Origin: Agelaius tricolor | Taxonomy: Eukaryota; Chordata; Aves; Passeriformes; Icteridae | DNA: 64,000 bases | Direction of reading: 5' to 3' | Assembly (NCBI GenBank): GCA_023055355.1 | Contig: JALJCS010000007.1 | Location: forward strand, 6,250,001-6,314,000 | Part shown: positions 27,279 through 39,852 of the stretch, in pieces | How the letters are laid out: the number at the start of each line of letters is the position of its first letter | How positions within the stretch are numbered: position 1 is the stretch's first letter | Program-made: the position numbers and the translations under genes | The notes under the pieces: generated by a model | Told to the model about the DNA's origin: nothing | The model's database searches: none | The model's input: the letters and a program-made list of their open reading frames with translations, nothing else

Positions 27279-29337
27279 CTTGCATGCAAGCTTTTCCTTC
27301 CTTTTCCAAGAGAATTTGAACTTGAGATGCAATGCAGCAATTCTCAAATTGCAGTCATCCAAAAGTAACTGGATAATGCATCCAGGTAAGTCTCTCACTA
27401 ATGAGAAGGGTTTGTTCCCTGCTCAGCTTTACTTACTCACTAAATATGTAATCTAAAATTGTGTGGTGGCATTTGTGATTTGGAGTTTTTATATGATGAA
27501 AGGTATTTTTCATCTCCATCTAAATGCCAGGTATTCTATTATATCCTGCCATGAACTGCTGTGATTTCTTTAAGCTGTGAGCTGCTGCTTTATCTGCATG
27601 CACCATCCTCTCAGAAACAACAGAGGTGTCTTGTTCAAGGGCTTAGATTTGCCTACAGGACTCATTTGCTGGAAACCTCCAGGTTTATCTACCTGGTTTC
27701 ACTTCACTCTGATGAACATGAGAAGAAGGGTTGGGGGGTGAATGATCTGGTTGGCTCAGCAGGCAGAGTCTTTGGAATCACCTTTTTCTGGGATTATTTT
27801 ACCATCTGAGTTGAGCTTAAGCTGAGGCCTTAACTTATGTGACATTGCTAGCAGAAAACACAAAGGCTTTCCAGTGAAAGTCCAGCCTCTGAACAGGGAA
27901 GTCACTTGTTTACAGGAAAGATGTTGACTCCAACTCTAGGTCCTATTGGACCTAGATTGGGAAAAGAGTTATTTATTAGAGATTTGTCCCAGTGAGGATG
28001 GCTTTTTCTGCCCTCTGGAAGGAAAAGCTCCTGTCTGTCCCCTGTGGCCCTGTGCCTGGAGAGGCTTGTCCTGCCCCAGGGAGGGATGTCCTGTCCACCT
28101 CCCAGAGAGGTGCAGGGATGACTGCCAAGGACTGGCACAGACTGGATTGTGAGAAGCAGCACCTCCCACAGTGAGTGAGTGAAAAATCAGGACTTTGGTG
28201 CAGCTCATTGCTCCAGTGGGTGATGGGGCAGAGCTGCAAACACAGCTACAGTCCAGCTGTCTCCTGTTTCAGCTCCTCTCTGCTTCCTGTCATCACAAAA
28301 GTGAGCAGAAGCAGAGGGGAAGCTCTTATCTGGGTACAGGGTTGGACCACAGACATCTCCCAGTCTGGATCTTGGGATTTGCCTGTGATCTCTAATGCAA
28401 AGGGAATGTTTTGTTGCTTTATGTTCATAGCTGAGCCATTCAGCAGCACTGCTGAAGTGACTCACAGCAGTGCTGAGATTGTGACTCACTGCTGCATCCT
28501 TTCTGGAAAGACACTAATCCTCCTTTCCTGCTGCTTGGGCTGCTTTGGGAACCACAACATTAAGGACTGAAAGGCACATTTATTAAATGACACATGCCAG
28601 GACTGGGTTTTGTTTGTAACAGTGAGGAAGTACTTTGTGGCATCTCTGCTGTTGACTAGACACTGACACATCTGGCACCCAGGCACCAGAGGATGGAGGG
28701 ATTTGGGCATTTATTTCCCTGGTTAGATCTGGGTGTCAAGCCTATTTCAGTCAGTGAGTCTTTGGGCTGGATTCCAGAGTTTTTCTTAACTACCAACATC
28801 TGTCAGATGTCAACTCCCTCAATCCACCCTTCCTGGTCATGCTATTTTAAGGCACTTGTATTTTGAATACTACTACTACTACTAATAGAACCCTTATAGA
28901 TTTTTCTCTGAGTAATTTGTCCTCAAGGGACTTGGAAGTCCTCAAGTTTCTTCCTGACCAGTGTCAGGATGTGGTTTATCCACTAGGAGTCATCCAACCT
29001 TTTGCCACACAGGCAGTCTGGCCAAAAGCCTTTGGGATTGCTGGTGGAGCAGAGGAGCTCTGCCCTGTGAATGTACTAAGTGGTAACTCTGCTTCAGTTG
29101 ATTATTGGTGCAGCTCTTGCCCTAAAGTGGGAGGTTTCTGTTCTAAACAATTACTTCTTGTTGGTTTTGATCTCTTGGGACCTTAGCTAGAGCAGGAATG
29201 ATCTTTTATGCCCTTCATGTCTGCAGATATTTGAAGAAGGTGTCTTTATCAAAGCTAATCTCCCTGGGTCCAGTTACAGTGGAGAGAACAGGCATTGCTG
29301 GGTGTGATTTACCTGACATGCTTTATCTTCCTTCCTT

Positions 29338-29386
29338 AGGATGAAGCAGCTATGTCCTGGGAAGCAGGATGAAGCAGTTTTGTCCT
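29338..29386 (+). repeat. imperfect tandem duplication, 28-bp period
   Basis: A 21-base stretch beginning AGGATGAAGCAG at 29338 recurs at 29366 with two substitutions. The spacing equals one 28-bp unit. Confidence 0.85.
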
Positions 29387-30882
29387 ACCTGTTTCTCTCA
29401 GTAATTTGTAAAATAGCTCTTGGAAGAATCTGTACTGAGTCAGGTGACCAACACCCACATTTACTCAATAAATAAGCTCTCAAATGATATTTATCCATGG
29501 AAATGCCAATGAACTCTGTTACCACAATTCTCTCCCAGGGCTTGGACTTTGCATATTTTTTTTAACTAATTAGCGGTATGGTAATTTAGGTTTTTTAACC
29601 AGCAGAGTTATGTATGTGTGGTTTCTTCTTCCTTGAGGGAGGGCGGCACATTTGTTCCACTGTCCAGCACTGGTGTGGCTGCTCTGATTCACTCAACTGT
29701 GCCAGTGTTTCTAATTATAGCTGTTTAAAAACTGTAGAAGGTTTTCAAACAACTCCTCTGTGCAAGTACCTACACACCCTAATCAAGAGTCACCTTAGCT
29801 GGAGGAGTGACCTCTGCCTTGAGACTCATTAGGGCACCAGAATGTGCAAGTTTCAGGAATTTCTATTCTTGAAACAATGAAGGAATGTGAGGTAGGATCC
29901 TTTCTGATGAGGAGAATGTGTTTGTAAATGTTTGCTTTGTATACTAAAAAGTTTAGAAGTCTTGAAATAAAAATTATTGCAAATCAAATACAAGTTTTTC
30001 AGGGTGAAAGGGTTCTTCATTTTCTGCTTGTTGCTGAAGTTTTCGAATATTGTTTTCAGGGTGAACGCTGATAAAATAAAAAAACAGCCAATTTTTTTTC
30101 TTAACAAATATCTTTTATTAAACAGAATGGTGATAAGGAAAATGTTGGTAAGGCAAAATCAGTCTCAGCAACAGTCTCATTTTTGAAGCTTTCTGCTGCT
30201 ACATGAAAAAAGTGTAAAATAGAAATCAATAGTAATTTAAAAATATTATCTCCCTAAAATATTAAATAAGGATGTAGTTTAAAAGCAGGAAAAGTATCAG
30301 GTTGATATTTTACTGAAGTGCTGCTCAGCCCTGCTTCATGTGACAGGTGAAATTGGAGGCTGGGCACGAGCCAGGCAGGGATGGTCAGGGCATCCTGTGA
30401 GCCTGAAGGGGGCTCACGGGGTCCTGCTTCCTACCAGGGATTCATATGGATTTTGTTTTCACATGAACCATGTGAAGGTGGTGTAGCAGATGTTGGACTT
30501 CTAGCCATTAACAATTTTCACCTTTGATGGCACAAGGCTGTTCCATCCCACAGAAACACAAGTTCACTTGAATTCCCACGCTGCCCATCTGCCTGCATTT
30601 CAAAGTTTGCTACCTTATTAACTGGTGAAATATGTTCATTATAATAGCAGCAATGAGAAGTATTTAAGTGCACCTCAAGCAGTCAAACCCCAAAGATTTA
30701 AATCTGCAAAACCCATCTGCTCCTAACTCAGGAACTCACATAAAATAGGAAGGTGCAAAGGATTCCTATATTAAGTTTTGCAAGCACTTGCTTTCAGCCT
30801 TGGGGACATTGGAATTTCACTTGGAAGTGCAAGACAAGCCAACTTTTAAATTTTTTTTGTCTTCGGTTTGACTGGGCATTAT

Positions 30883-30917
30883 AAGTTCATGGGTACTGCT
30901 AAGTTCATGGTACTGCT
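30883..30917 (+). repeat. tandem duplication, 17-18 bp unit
   Basis: AAGTTCATGGGTACTGCT at 30883-30900 is followed directly by the same unit lacking one G at 30901-30917. Confidence 0.9.
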
Positions 30918-33900
30918 ATTTTTGCTCAAGCTGATCATTCAGTTCTCAAAGCACTCTAAGAGCTCTCCAAGTTCTAGAAATTTTAGGTTCAGTTCTTTTC
31001 TCTATCTCAGAATTATCAGTGGTGCCTGTCTAAACTGCAAGTCCATTTTGTGCCAAAGGTGACCATATTGAGTATTAACTTTAAAAATGAAGATTTGGGT
31101 CTGTAATTCCCAAAGTTTGGAGATGTTTCCTTGCAGATGAAAATAATGTATTGTTCAAAACACAAGTCTTAATGACTGAGTATATTTGTCCTGCCTGAAA
31201 TATGTGTAGGACTATCAATTTAAAAAGTAAGATTTTCCTTTAGGACTGTGGAGAAACTCCTCCTTCCCTTCAAGAGGCAGCATGTCCACTAGTGGAAGAC
31301 ATTTTGCTTTTAAACAGCAAATAATATTTATAATAAATGCCTAGGTTTGAAGAATGCCTTGGTTGCTGTAGCTGCCACTTTTCTGAGCTTTTAAGTAAAC
31401 TGAGAATTATTTAAAAAAAGGATGCTTCCATTTTGTAATCAATGTAAATTGTAAAAAATGTAATCAGTTACATTTTCCTCCCTTCAAAATCTATGTTATC
31501 AACAAATAAGCAAAAAAATCCTGTCGAAAAAGTAATAAATGTTAAGTCTCTTCTCTGATTTGTTTTTCATGTGGGATATTTCTCTTGTGCCTGTAACTGC
31601 CATTTCTGTGCAGAAAGATGCCATGATCTGGTGGCTCAGGTGTTGTCTTGCAACCAAAAAACCTGGGTTCTCTCCCCACAGGTTTTCCAGCTATTGTATT
31701 GAAGAAATGGCAGCAATAAAAACAAAAAGGGATGGCTCTCACTGCTGAAAAAATCAGTATAAAAATTAATTTGCCCATCTTTGATACCAAGCTTTTCTTC
31801 AACACCTATCCTAGATGCCTTTGCTGCAAGGAGGGGTGGATGTGTCGTGCTTGTTGCAAGGCTATGTCAAGGCAGAGTTTGTGGGGTTTTTTTCCAGAGC
31901 TGTTTTAGTCTGTTCTGGAAGTCTGTTTCTTGCCACAGAAAATCTAATCACACTGTTCTCTGCACGAGTGGTTTAGAGAATCCCTCTGTATCTTTCAACA
32001 TGGAAATTCTCCTTGCACTTTTACAGCCTAGCAGTGCATGGTGGAAAACTCAGCAGGAGGAGCAGCCTCCTCATACCTGCCATCCTGGCCTGCTGAACTA
32101 TGATTTTTTTCCCCCATTTCTATGTTTAAATCTTGTTTTTTGGTGGTTTGCAGATATTTCTCTTGCTTCCCACATAAATTCCAACAGTATGACCAGATGT
32201 CTGTTTGGTTTCTCTCACACCCTTTACAGCCCTAATCCGAAATGTTTTTAACACCAGCCACAAATGGATCGTGTGCTCGTCATGCAAATTACCCCAAGCA
32301 GATAGCCAAAACATTATCTCATGCTGGCTTAGATGCTACAATGATGAAATGCTCCCTCAGGATCCTGGGCAGATGTCTCTGGGCTTTCTGACTCTTCTCT
32401 GGGATGGGCAAAGTTAAGCCTCAGCCATTTCCCCATGTAGGAAGTGTGTTGTTGGAATGGAGGCTACTGTAAGAACAGAAATATATTTCTTGGTTGTACC
32501 TCCACTCAGAGGGATGCAGATTCCAGCCACAAAAGATGTCCCTGAAGAGGAAGAGTTCATTTAAGTGGCTTATAGGAGGGAGAAGGTGATCATGTTGGAA
32601 TCATTCCAGCTGTTTGGAAATCCTGCCACCTTTGGGGCTGCTCTGCCTGTGGGAGCAGAACAGTCCAGGGCTCACAGGCAACAACTGAAGAGCACAAGGT
32701 TTTTGCCTTAAGAATCTGAGTCTTTCACTCACCTTGATGCATTCCTGGAGATTGGGTGCTGGGCTGTGAAACATGCTCTGCTCACCTACCACTGGCCTGC
32801 TCATCTTCCTTATTATTATTATTTTTATGTGTATTTTTCTATTTGTAAAACTTTAAACTTCGTTAAACTTTCTGAGATTCATGGTTGGAAAGTGCTGCTT
32901 AAAAATTGAGTTGCTCTTTCTGCTACTTGATTATTTTTTTTCCCAAGGCCTGGGTGAGATTAGAAGTTTGACTTTGCGTGCTGAAGTTGTATTATTTGTT
33001 TTGTTTTGTTTTCCTAACCACTTCCACATGCAATCAGGTTTTATTGCCAGCTGCTCTCCATTGTTGGTCTCTGGGGAATGTAGGCTCCTGTTTGTTGTTA
33101 AACTCATAGCAGTTGGTTAGTTTAACTTTTTTCAAATGTTAATTTGTCAGGTTTGGGTTTCCATCAGTTGTCTTTACCCAGCCAGAGGTGGGCAATGGAA
33201 TAAGCAATGATGTGTAAGAAGGGCTCATCAGAACCTCAAATTCCTGTAGAGGGACAAATGGGCAAGTTTATCACCATTCTTGCATTCTTTCTGTATTAAA
33301 ATTAAATACCTCGGAATTTTTCACTTCCCACAGAGCAGGAACATGAAATTTCATTTAATTAATAAAAGAAAGATTTTTATTTCGCAATTTTAAACAGAAA
33401 AGGACAGGGCTGCCTGTGATGATTGCAGCAGGGAGCCTGTGAGCCCAGACATGCTGCTCACCAGGGAAGCTCCCAGGGAGGCCAGGAGCTAGCAGGAAAC
33501 CAGCAGGTTTCCCTAGGAAGTGTGTTTGCTCGCTGTTAGAAGATTTGATTCAATCAATCTGTTCCTGCAGAATATATATGCATATTTTTCAGGAACTGGC
33601 ATTTTCCTATGGAAAAAAAGAAAAAAGTCTTGCTGAGTTAAAACTGGAGATCAGTGAGCATGCTTCTCTAGCTGCATTGGTGAGAAAGCCACGTGTGCTT
33701 TGTAAATGTATGTAAATATATGACAATTAACATACAGTTATGCAGCTGTACCAGACCTCTAAAATGCAGCCTATGGATGACCTAAAATTATCCTTAAGGA
33801 TTCTTTTACTGTTATCTGTCCACCTAAAGCTAGCACCAGAATGAGCAGATTATTTTTCAGAACCCAGGACATCCCTCTGGCTGTCCTGAGCAGCCAAGAC

Positions 33901-34258
33901 CCCTGCCAGGGGGCTCAGAGACCCTGGCACAGGGCCCAAAACACCTGTGGCCTTGATTATGACCCTTGGAGCAAGTTACCAACCTTAGATGAAGATCTGC
34001 AAGCCACAACAGTTTAGGTAGAATGATAGTGAATTTATTATGGGGTGAAAAAGTAGAATTTGGGGTTTTTTAGAATGGGGATTCAGGGGGCAAGATGGAG
34101 GGATCTGGGCATGTCCAGCCTTTCTCCTTCTTCTTCTTGGCCTCCATCTTCTGCTGTGATGTTGGCACTTTTAGATTGGTTTAGAGTAGAAGCTCACTGT
34201 CTAACATAGGTGATAGGGATTGGAAAGTAATTGTAAACATTGTACATGTAGTTTTTAG

Positions 34259-34267
34259 TATAAAAAG
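34259..34267 (+). promoter_or_regulatory. LTR TATA box
   Basis: TATAAAAAG in the U3 part of the LTR, about 90 bp before the AATAAA signal. This is the normal spacing for an LTR with a short R region. Activity is unknown. Confidence 0.6.
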
Positions 34268-34357
34268 ATAACACTGCCCTGGCCAGGCAGAGTGCCTGGA
34301 CTGTCCTGATGAATGGACCTCGGCAGGACAGGAGAAAGAATTTTATAGATAAGGAAC

Positions 34358-34363
34358 AATAAA
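34358..34363 (+). terminator. LTR polyadenylation signal AATAAA
   Basis: A canonical AATAAA between the TATA box and the LTR end. Confidence 0.65.
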
Positions 34364-34478
34364 CAACCTTGAGACTGAGAACTGAAGAGCTCTGACTCCT
34401 TCTTTGAGCACCGGGCTGGGAAAAGAGACTTTCTAAATTTTCTCGGGGTCACTCTGAGCAGCGAGAGATCCCGAGACA

Positions 34479-37245
34479 AGTATTGGGATATTTTTCTACC
34501 TTGCAGGCAAAGGCTGTGTGGGAATGAGGCACCAGAGAAAGCAGAAGAAGAAGCCCAAGGTGGTTATGGTGAGAACATGTGTAGCCTCTTCAGCTTTGCA
34601 TATTCAGTGTGACAGCTGTGAGCCCTGTGCATTTCCCTGTGGAATTTATTCTTTTAAACCAACCTTCTGATTGTGGGCTTGACCCCACGGTGCCAACAGC
34701 TGGAAGACTTGAGGAACTGGGTGTCTGTTCTGGATTTAAGCATCAGTTATTGGTACCAGCTGACAGAACCCTGGGCACTGGCTGCTTTTCCAGCAGCCTG
34801 AGGGCTCTGCTGCCCCAGACTGCTGACAATGGTTTGGAGAGCAGTGGCCAAGCTGCACGGGCACCGCAGGAGGAACAGAGCAGGGGTGAGAAAAAAGAGG
34901 ATTTGGGGCTGAGTGGGGTAGCATAGCCCATGTTCAGCCCCTCAGGAATTCCCACTGGGCATTCCAGAGGGTGGCACATGGAAGGGCTTCAGTGAAATCA
35001 GGACAGGAACAGAGTGTCTGGCTCCAGGCACCAGACAAGGAGCTGAAGCAATTTCTCCTGTCCTGGCAGGTATAATGGACAAAGGTCTCTGTGTCTCATG
35101 TACTGTTCAGTGTCTGGGCATCTAAACACCACCAAAACCAGAATTTTTTTCACACAGGCTGTTAAAAAGAGATGAACTCTTGCAAGGGTTTGCATGTGGA
35201 CACCTTTCTACCCTATACTTGCTCAGAAGACTCTCTGTAGGTAAGGAAGGAAAGGGTTTAAGTCCCGAGTGAGCTCTGGAGATCCTGCAGCATTTCCTAC
35301 CTTTACCCTCACAATCTTCTGGAGATCCTGCAGCATTTCCTACCTTTACCCTCACAATCTTGCCCTGTTGCTGTGGCTGCAGGCTTTTCTAGAGGAAATC
35401 TGTGCTCCAGCTCCATTTCACAGGGAGGGAAGAGGAGCTCTGGTGGTGGAGGATGAAGCCTGTCCGTGGCTCTGTTTGTAGGCAAATGTGGGTGGGAGGA
35501 GCAGGCCTGGAGCTCCAATTCTCTGTGTGTGGAAGTGATGAGGAGTCTGATCCCCTCAGACAGAGCAGTGTCACTGCCTGATGTGAAGGTTTTACTATTT
35601 AACCATTAGCTGAAATCCTCTAGCTTCTAGATGCAGGAAATAAAAGACTGCTTGACTTTCTGAATTTTTACCTGTGCAAAGCTGTTGCCCTCACTGTCCT
35701 GGCTGAAGAGAGCTGTGTTTAGTCCTCAGCTGGAAGCTGGTTTGTGTTTTAATAGAAGCACTTTGGAAATACCTTCTCCCACAGCACTGAGCCCCACCAG
35801 TGACTCAGTGCTGACTCAGAAGAGAAGCTTCCACCACTGAATCAGCCTCAGAGCTGTGGGACAAGGCGAGGTTTTCCTTGGCTCTGTCCATCCAAACTGT
35901 GATCAGAACTGCAGATCTACTCAGCTTGCTAGATGGGATGAGGTCACAGCTCAAGAGGCTGAAGTCACATCAGAACATATTTGTAATGAGAGAAAAAAAA
36001 AAAGAGATTTTCATAAACTTGGTTGTTTGTCCAGGATGTAGAAGGAGGTGTGATGCAGGACACCCAGATTTGGAGCTCTCTGGATGCTTATTTTAGAATT
36101 TTCTAAAGGGAAATCATCATTCACACTTCAGAAATGAGAAGACACAGGTACTCTTTGGGTCTTTGAACTGAAATATTATGTTAATATTTGTGTGATTCAG
36201 GTTCTATTTTCCCTGCATGAGTTGCCTTCACAATGGTGGGATTTGAGTTTTGTGGACTTGTTTATTTTTTTAACTCACCATTATATCAGCTGCAGTGCTT
36301 CTCATAGGGAGCAGTGAAAGAAGCTAAAAGTTACTTTATGACTATGTAAGAGCTGGTATATTACTCACCTTTCTAAAATAAAAGTTGTATAATGAATTAA
36401 ATGGAATGATACCAAAAAAGGTAATTTTAAGTTGAAACTTCACAAAGAAATTTTGTCAGATCTGTTATTCTGCAAAGTATTTCCCTGCAAAGGTGACTGG
36501 GAGAAGATCCTTAACACAATATTTGACTACACCTGCATGGAGTGGGCTCCTTCAGCAACAGAACAAGTAATCCTGTCCCTCTCACTCCTGCCATCTGTGA
36601 CTGCAGCACAAAGAGTTGAATATTTGCTCCCTATTTATTTACTGCCATGATAAATTTTCACTGGGACACTGCTGACCTTGTCTGCCATCTGTTTTTGGTA
36701 CTGGGCTGCCACACAGTGGCCTCCTTCAGAAACCTGGAGAATGGGAGGAGGAAGGGGGAATATGAAGTTGATAACAGGAATGAGCGAGTTCAAACGTCGT
36801 GATTCTGTTTACAGGGGCTGTTAATTCCTCACTGGGTGGGGAAGCAGAGTTTGTTTTGTACAGTCCAAACAACAAGAAGAAATAAATATGAGAACACAGA
36901 AAAAAGAGGTAGGAAACCCTTGAGTTAACTAACAAAATATTCTTTCAAGAAGTTTATAAAGGAGTTTGCATGAAAGTAGAAGAGTTTTCCCTGATTCACT
37001 AATACCTGCTTTCTTTTCTTTGCTACTTCCTCTTTTTTCCCTAGATGCAGACAACTAAAATTTTTTTTAAAGCTTTTTCCTTTTAGATGAGCCCATGTTG
37101 GGAGGATGTTCAGGGTGGAGGTTTGGTTTTGTGCTGCTGGTAGATTGAAGCACAGCCCCTCCTGGTTTAATCCAGACCTGGAACATCTGTGATTTTAAAT
37201 TTCAACCAAAGTGCTCCCTCATGCAGATTCTGCTTTTGTAAAGTG
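34479..37245. other. unique non-coding DNA
   Basis: No gene is recognised. It contains the 43-bp tandem duplication at 35275-35360, and an A-run near 35992-36003. Open frames at 34609-34926 and 35269-35481 are not convincing. The second is partly created by the tandem duplication. Confidence 0.5.
35275..35360 (+). repeat. perfect tandem duplication of a 43-bp unit
   Basis: The 43 bases at 35275-35317, beginning TCTGGAGATCC and ending CACAATCT, are repeated without a single difference at 35318-35360. Perfect identity points to a recent event or a unit that varies in copy number between individuals. Assembly error is the other explanation. Confidence 0.97.
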
Positions 37246-37425
37246 TCTTAGAATGGTTTGGGGGTGGAAAGGACATTCAAACCCATCTTGTTTCAAACTG
37301 CCTCTCATCAGCAGGGGTGCACACACTGTCCCAGCCTGCTCTGAGCCCCATCCAGCCTGGCCTTGAGCACTTCCAGGGATGGGGCATCCACAGCTTCTCT
37401 GGGCAACCTGTGCCACCAGGAGGGA
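37246..37425 (-). mobile_element. CR1 LINE 3' fragment (reverse orientation)
   Basis: The sequence reads as the reverse complement of the CR1 3' region: TTAGAATGGTTTGG at the outer end, then the blocks CCATCCAGCCTGGCCTTGAG and GGATGGGGCATCCACAGC, and GGGCAACCTGTGCCA. It is 5'-truncated, about 180 bp, and non-coding. Boundaries are approximate. Confidence 0.92.
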
Positions 37426-38811
37426 GGTGGGAACGGGGTCAGCTTCATCCATTAGGATCCTTTCTGGATTATTACTTTGTAACTTTGTAAAATGCACGGG
37501 GTTTTGCTGCCCTATAGGTTGAGATTTTGACATCCTTCACTCCCCTCATGTCTTCCCCGTTCCTGTGAGAAGAAATCCATGGCAGGGGTCAGTCCTGGAG
37601 GCTTCTGATGCACCTGACCCTGACAGCCTTCTGTGACAAATAATCTGAGGCAATAGAAAATCTGACAGTGTGAGGCACTCTGATTTTCTGACATTCCAAA
37701 TATGCACTTCACACCATCAGGAAGCCTCAAATGAAAGGATTTAGGAAGTTTTGACTTCAGTGGTGTTATGTGCCTGCAGTCAGACAAGTTGCCTTGGTTC
37801 ATTAATATGAATTATTGCCAGGTAAGGAAGCAGAAAGGTAGGAAAATTTACTCTGTAAGAAAGGACTGCTTAAATCTTGAAAATAGTTTCATGGGATTAT
37901 ATGTCAGGTTTAGATCTATTATTTTATGTATTCATCTGTGATAGGATTTTTTTGTACCTGCTTGCTCTCAGAATAAGCATCCTGTGCTCCTTGGTTTGTC
38001 ATATTGTGAGGAGTCTGATGTTGTTTACAGTAGGTGGATGTGAAATATATTTCTGTAAAAGCTCTGGGATCTTCATTTTAACACCTGCACATTAGTGCTA
38101 TTAGAGAGGAGAGTGTTTCCTTGGTGAAATTATTGCTTGCTTTGTCATTGTGCTTATAAGGCTGGGTTTATTTTGTCATAAATTCCAGTGCAGGCAGAGA
38201 AGCACAAGTGACCGAGGCAGTTGATGCAGGCAAAACTGTCCCTACCTGGGGAAATTTTATTTAATCTAATTTACTGCCAATTAACACAAACTTCTGGTCA
38301 TCTCAGTTCTGATTTTGAGAAAAAGAAGGACAAAACAAATCAAACAAACACTTTGGCAGAAATCCTTCCTGCCCCTTCCCCTGGCTCAGCAGAAGTTTGA
38401 TCAGCATTCACAGGAGCAGAAGCCTGGATGTAACAAATGAGAGCAGAATTGAAACTGCCCTAAAGGGAGGTGGTGGGGCACCAACTTACCTGGATGTGTA
38501 TTTTCAATAAAAGCAACCACTTTTTGCAGCCTTATAGATGCCCCTTAATGGTCTGTTTATCTGAGAAATGGAGAACAGGTTAATTTTGAAAGGAAAGGTC
38601 CATGCTGGGAAAGTATGTGCACTCAAGATCCCAAAGGGAAGTATACAGAGGAAACAAAATTCTGCATTTGACTGAGTGAGGTTTTTAGGGGCCCTCCTCA
38701 TGGAAATCCCAGTGCAATTAGCCAGAAAAGAGATTATCAGAAAAAGCTGATGAATTTTTTATGTGGAAATATGCCCATGGAGTATCTTTTCCAAGCAATT
38801 TCACAAAGAAT
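37426..38811. other. unique non-coding DNA
   Basis: No gene or repeat is recognised. The minus open frame at 37512-37802 has no domain I know and no splice context. Confidence 0.5.
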
Positions 38812-38856
38812 AAAACAACAACAACAACAACAACAATAATAATAAGAATAGTAATA

Positions 38857-38893
<37 letters not shown>
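38812..38893 (+). repeat. compound trinucleotide microsatellite CAA-AAT-AGT
   Basis: CAA units at about 38815-38835 pass into AAT units, a short mixed stretch, and then about eleven AGT units ending at 38893. The last units overlap the left arm of the hairpin that follows. Confidence 0.96.
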
Positions 38894-38917
38894 TTCCATT
38901 TTAGAAAATGGAAACTA
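38890..38917. repeat. perfect inverted repeat, 13-bp arms, 2-base loop
   Basis: TAGTTTCCATTTT at 38890-38902 and its exact reverse complement AAAATGGAAACTA at 38905-38917 are separated by AG. The left arm begins inside the AGT microsatellite, and the right arm ends where the LTR-derived snippet begins. Confidence 0.97.
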
Positions 38918-38972
38918 TTCTATTCTTTTAGTATAGTTTTAATATAATCTGTATCATAAAATAATAAATCAG
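38918..38972 (+). mobile_element. 55-bp fragment of the same LTR family as 39859-40243
   Basis: These 55 bases align without gaps to 40121-40175 of the downstream LTR, with three differences (52/55 identical). The aligned part is the TATA-like to AATAAA core of the LTR. No other LTR sequence lies on either side, so this is an isolated snippet and not a truncated end. Confidence 0.88.
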
Positions 38973-39852
38973 AATAAGATGGTGCAAAAAGAAACTGCAT
39001 ATTTTACTTGAAATTTGATTTAATCTTACATATGTGTTCTGTCAGTAAAAATGTGATGAAACCTTCAGCACAGAGAAAAAAGCTTCAAGCAGAAAGAAGA
39101 GCAAAGCCTTCAGTGTGTGTTGAATTGCTGCTGTCATTAATGATTTTCAAAATGGAATAAAAAATTAATGTTTTATGAATTAATGAATTATATTTAATTC
39201 GTGAACCACCAATTTCCTACATTTCAATTTGTTAAATAATATAAGAACAGTGTATCTAAATTAAGCAGTAAAAAATTTCTTTAAAATAGTTGAAAATTCC
39301 TAGTTATTCTTTTTGAAAGAAACTAATTTCAGGGGTTTTATTCCATAGGAAACTTTGGAAATCATCTTTTCCTTTGAGAGTAAAACTTCATTGAAAAAGG
39401 TGGAATTTCCCACAAAATAAATGCTAGATTTTGAGAAACTTTAGCTCAGAGTTTGAAAGACAGTCACAAAAATGTTGAGTTCTCTGCTGGAGAATGGGAG
39501 TTATGGTCATCCCCCTGGTCATGTTTGGAGCCCTGAATTTTTGGTGGGGTGTGTTTGGGGCAGAGGGAGGTTATGACACCCATGTCAAAATCCTACTGGT
39601 TTTAGAGAGAGGGTGTTTGTGTGGGAATCCTGCAATCCCAGCTGGTTTAGGGCCCTCTCATCTGCTCCTGCCATGGCATCTCCTTCATGGCAGTCTTGAA
39701 AGGTTTGGAAAACATCTGCCAGATGTGTTCTGGGTGCAGGGGATCCCTCCTAGGTGGAGGGAGAGGACAGTAAATGAACTTTGAATGTTCTGCTTCTGTG
39801 TCCCTTCCCAGGTGTCACAGCAAGGGGGGATCTGGGACCTCTCACCTGTGCT
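38973..39852. other. unique AT-rich spacer
   Basis: Non-coding AT-rich sequence up to about 39470, then GC-richer DNA. Nothing is recognised. Confidence 0.5.

Larger units (their letters stand above)
23771..33881. other. unique non-coding DNA with small microsatellites
   Basis: About 10 kb without a recognised gene. It contains AAT/CAT triplets at 24685-24729, a TATATC-type repeat at 26631-26705, a T-run at 27252-27278, a short TAC run near 28868, and two short tandem duplications at 29338 and 30883. The block 25640-25990 is GC-rich and open in several frames on both strands, but those frames overlap and have no domain. Confidence 0.5.
33882..34478 (+). mobile_element. solo LTR of an endogenous retrovirus
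   Basis: About 597 bp read as an LTR that I recognise from songbird genomes, starting TGTCCTGAGCAGCC and ending near CCGAGACA. Internal signals fit U3-R-U5: TATAAAAAG at 34259-34267 and AATAAA at 34358-34363, about 90 bp later. No gag, pol or env sequence lies on either side, so it is solo. No clear 4-6 bp target duplication is visible at these ends. An 8-bp direct repeat (TATTTTTC) lies at 33851-33858 and 34489-34496, which could mean slightly wider limits or be chance. The boundaries are therefore approximate. Confidence 0.82.

Noticed and set aside
31781..32251. 156-codon plus frame
   Set aside because: The composition is Cys/Phe/Ser-rich without a domain, there are no splice sites at sensible places, and chance frames of this size are expected in 64 kb.
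38812..38893. Repeated short units considered as a CRISPR-like array
   Set aside because: They are trinucleotide microsatellites without spacers, and the window is vertebrate.
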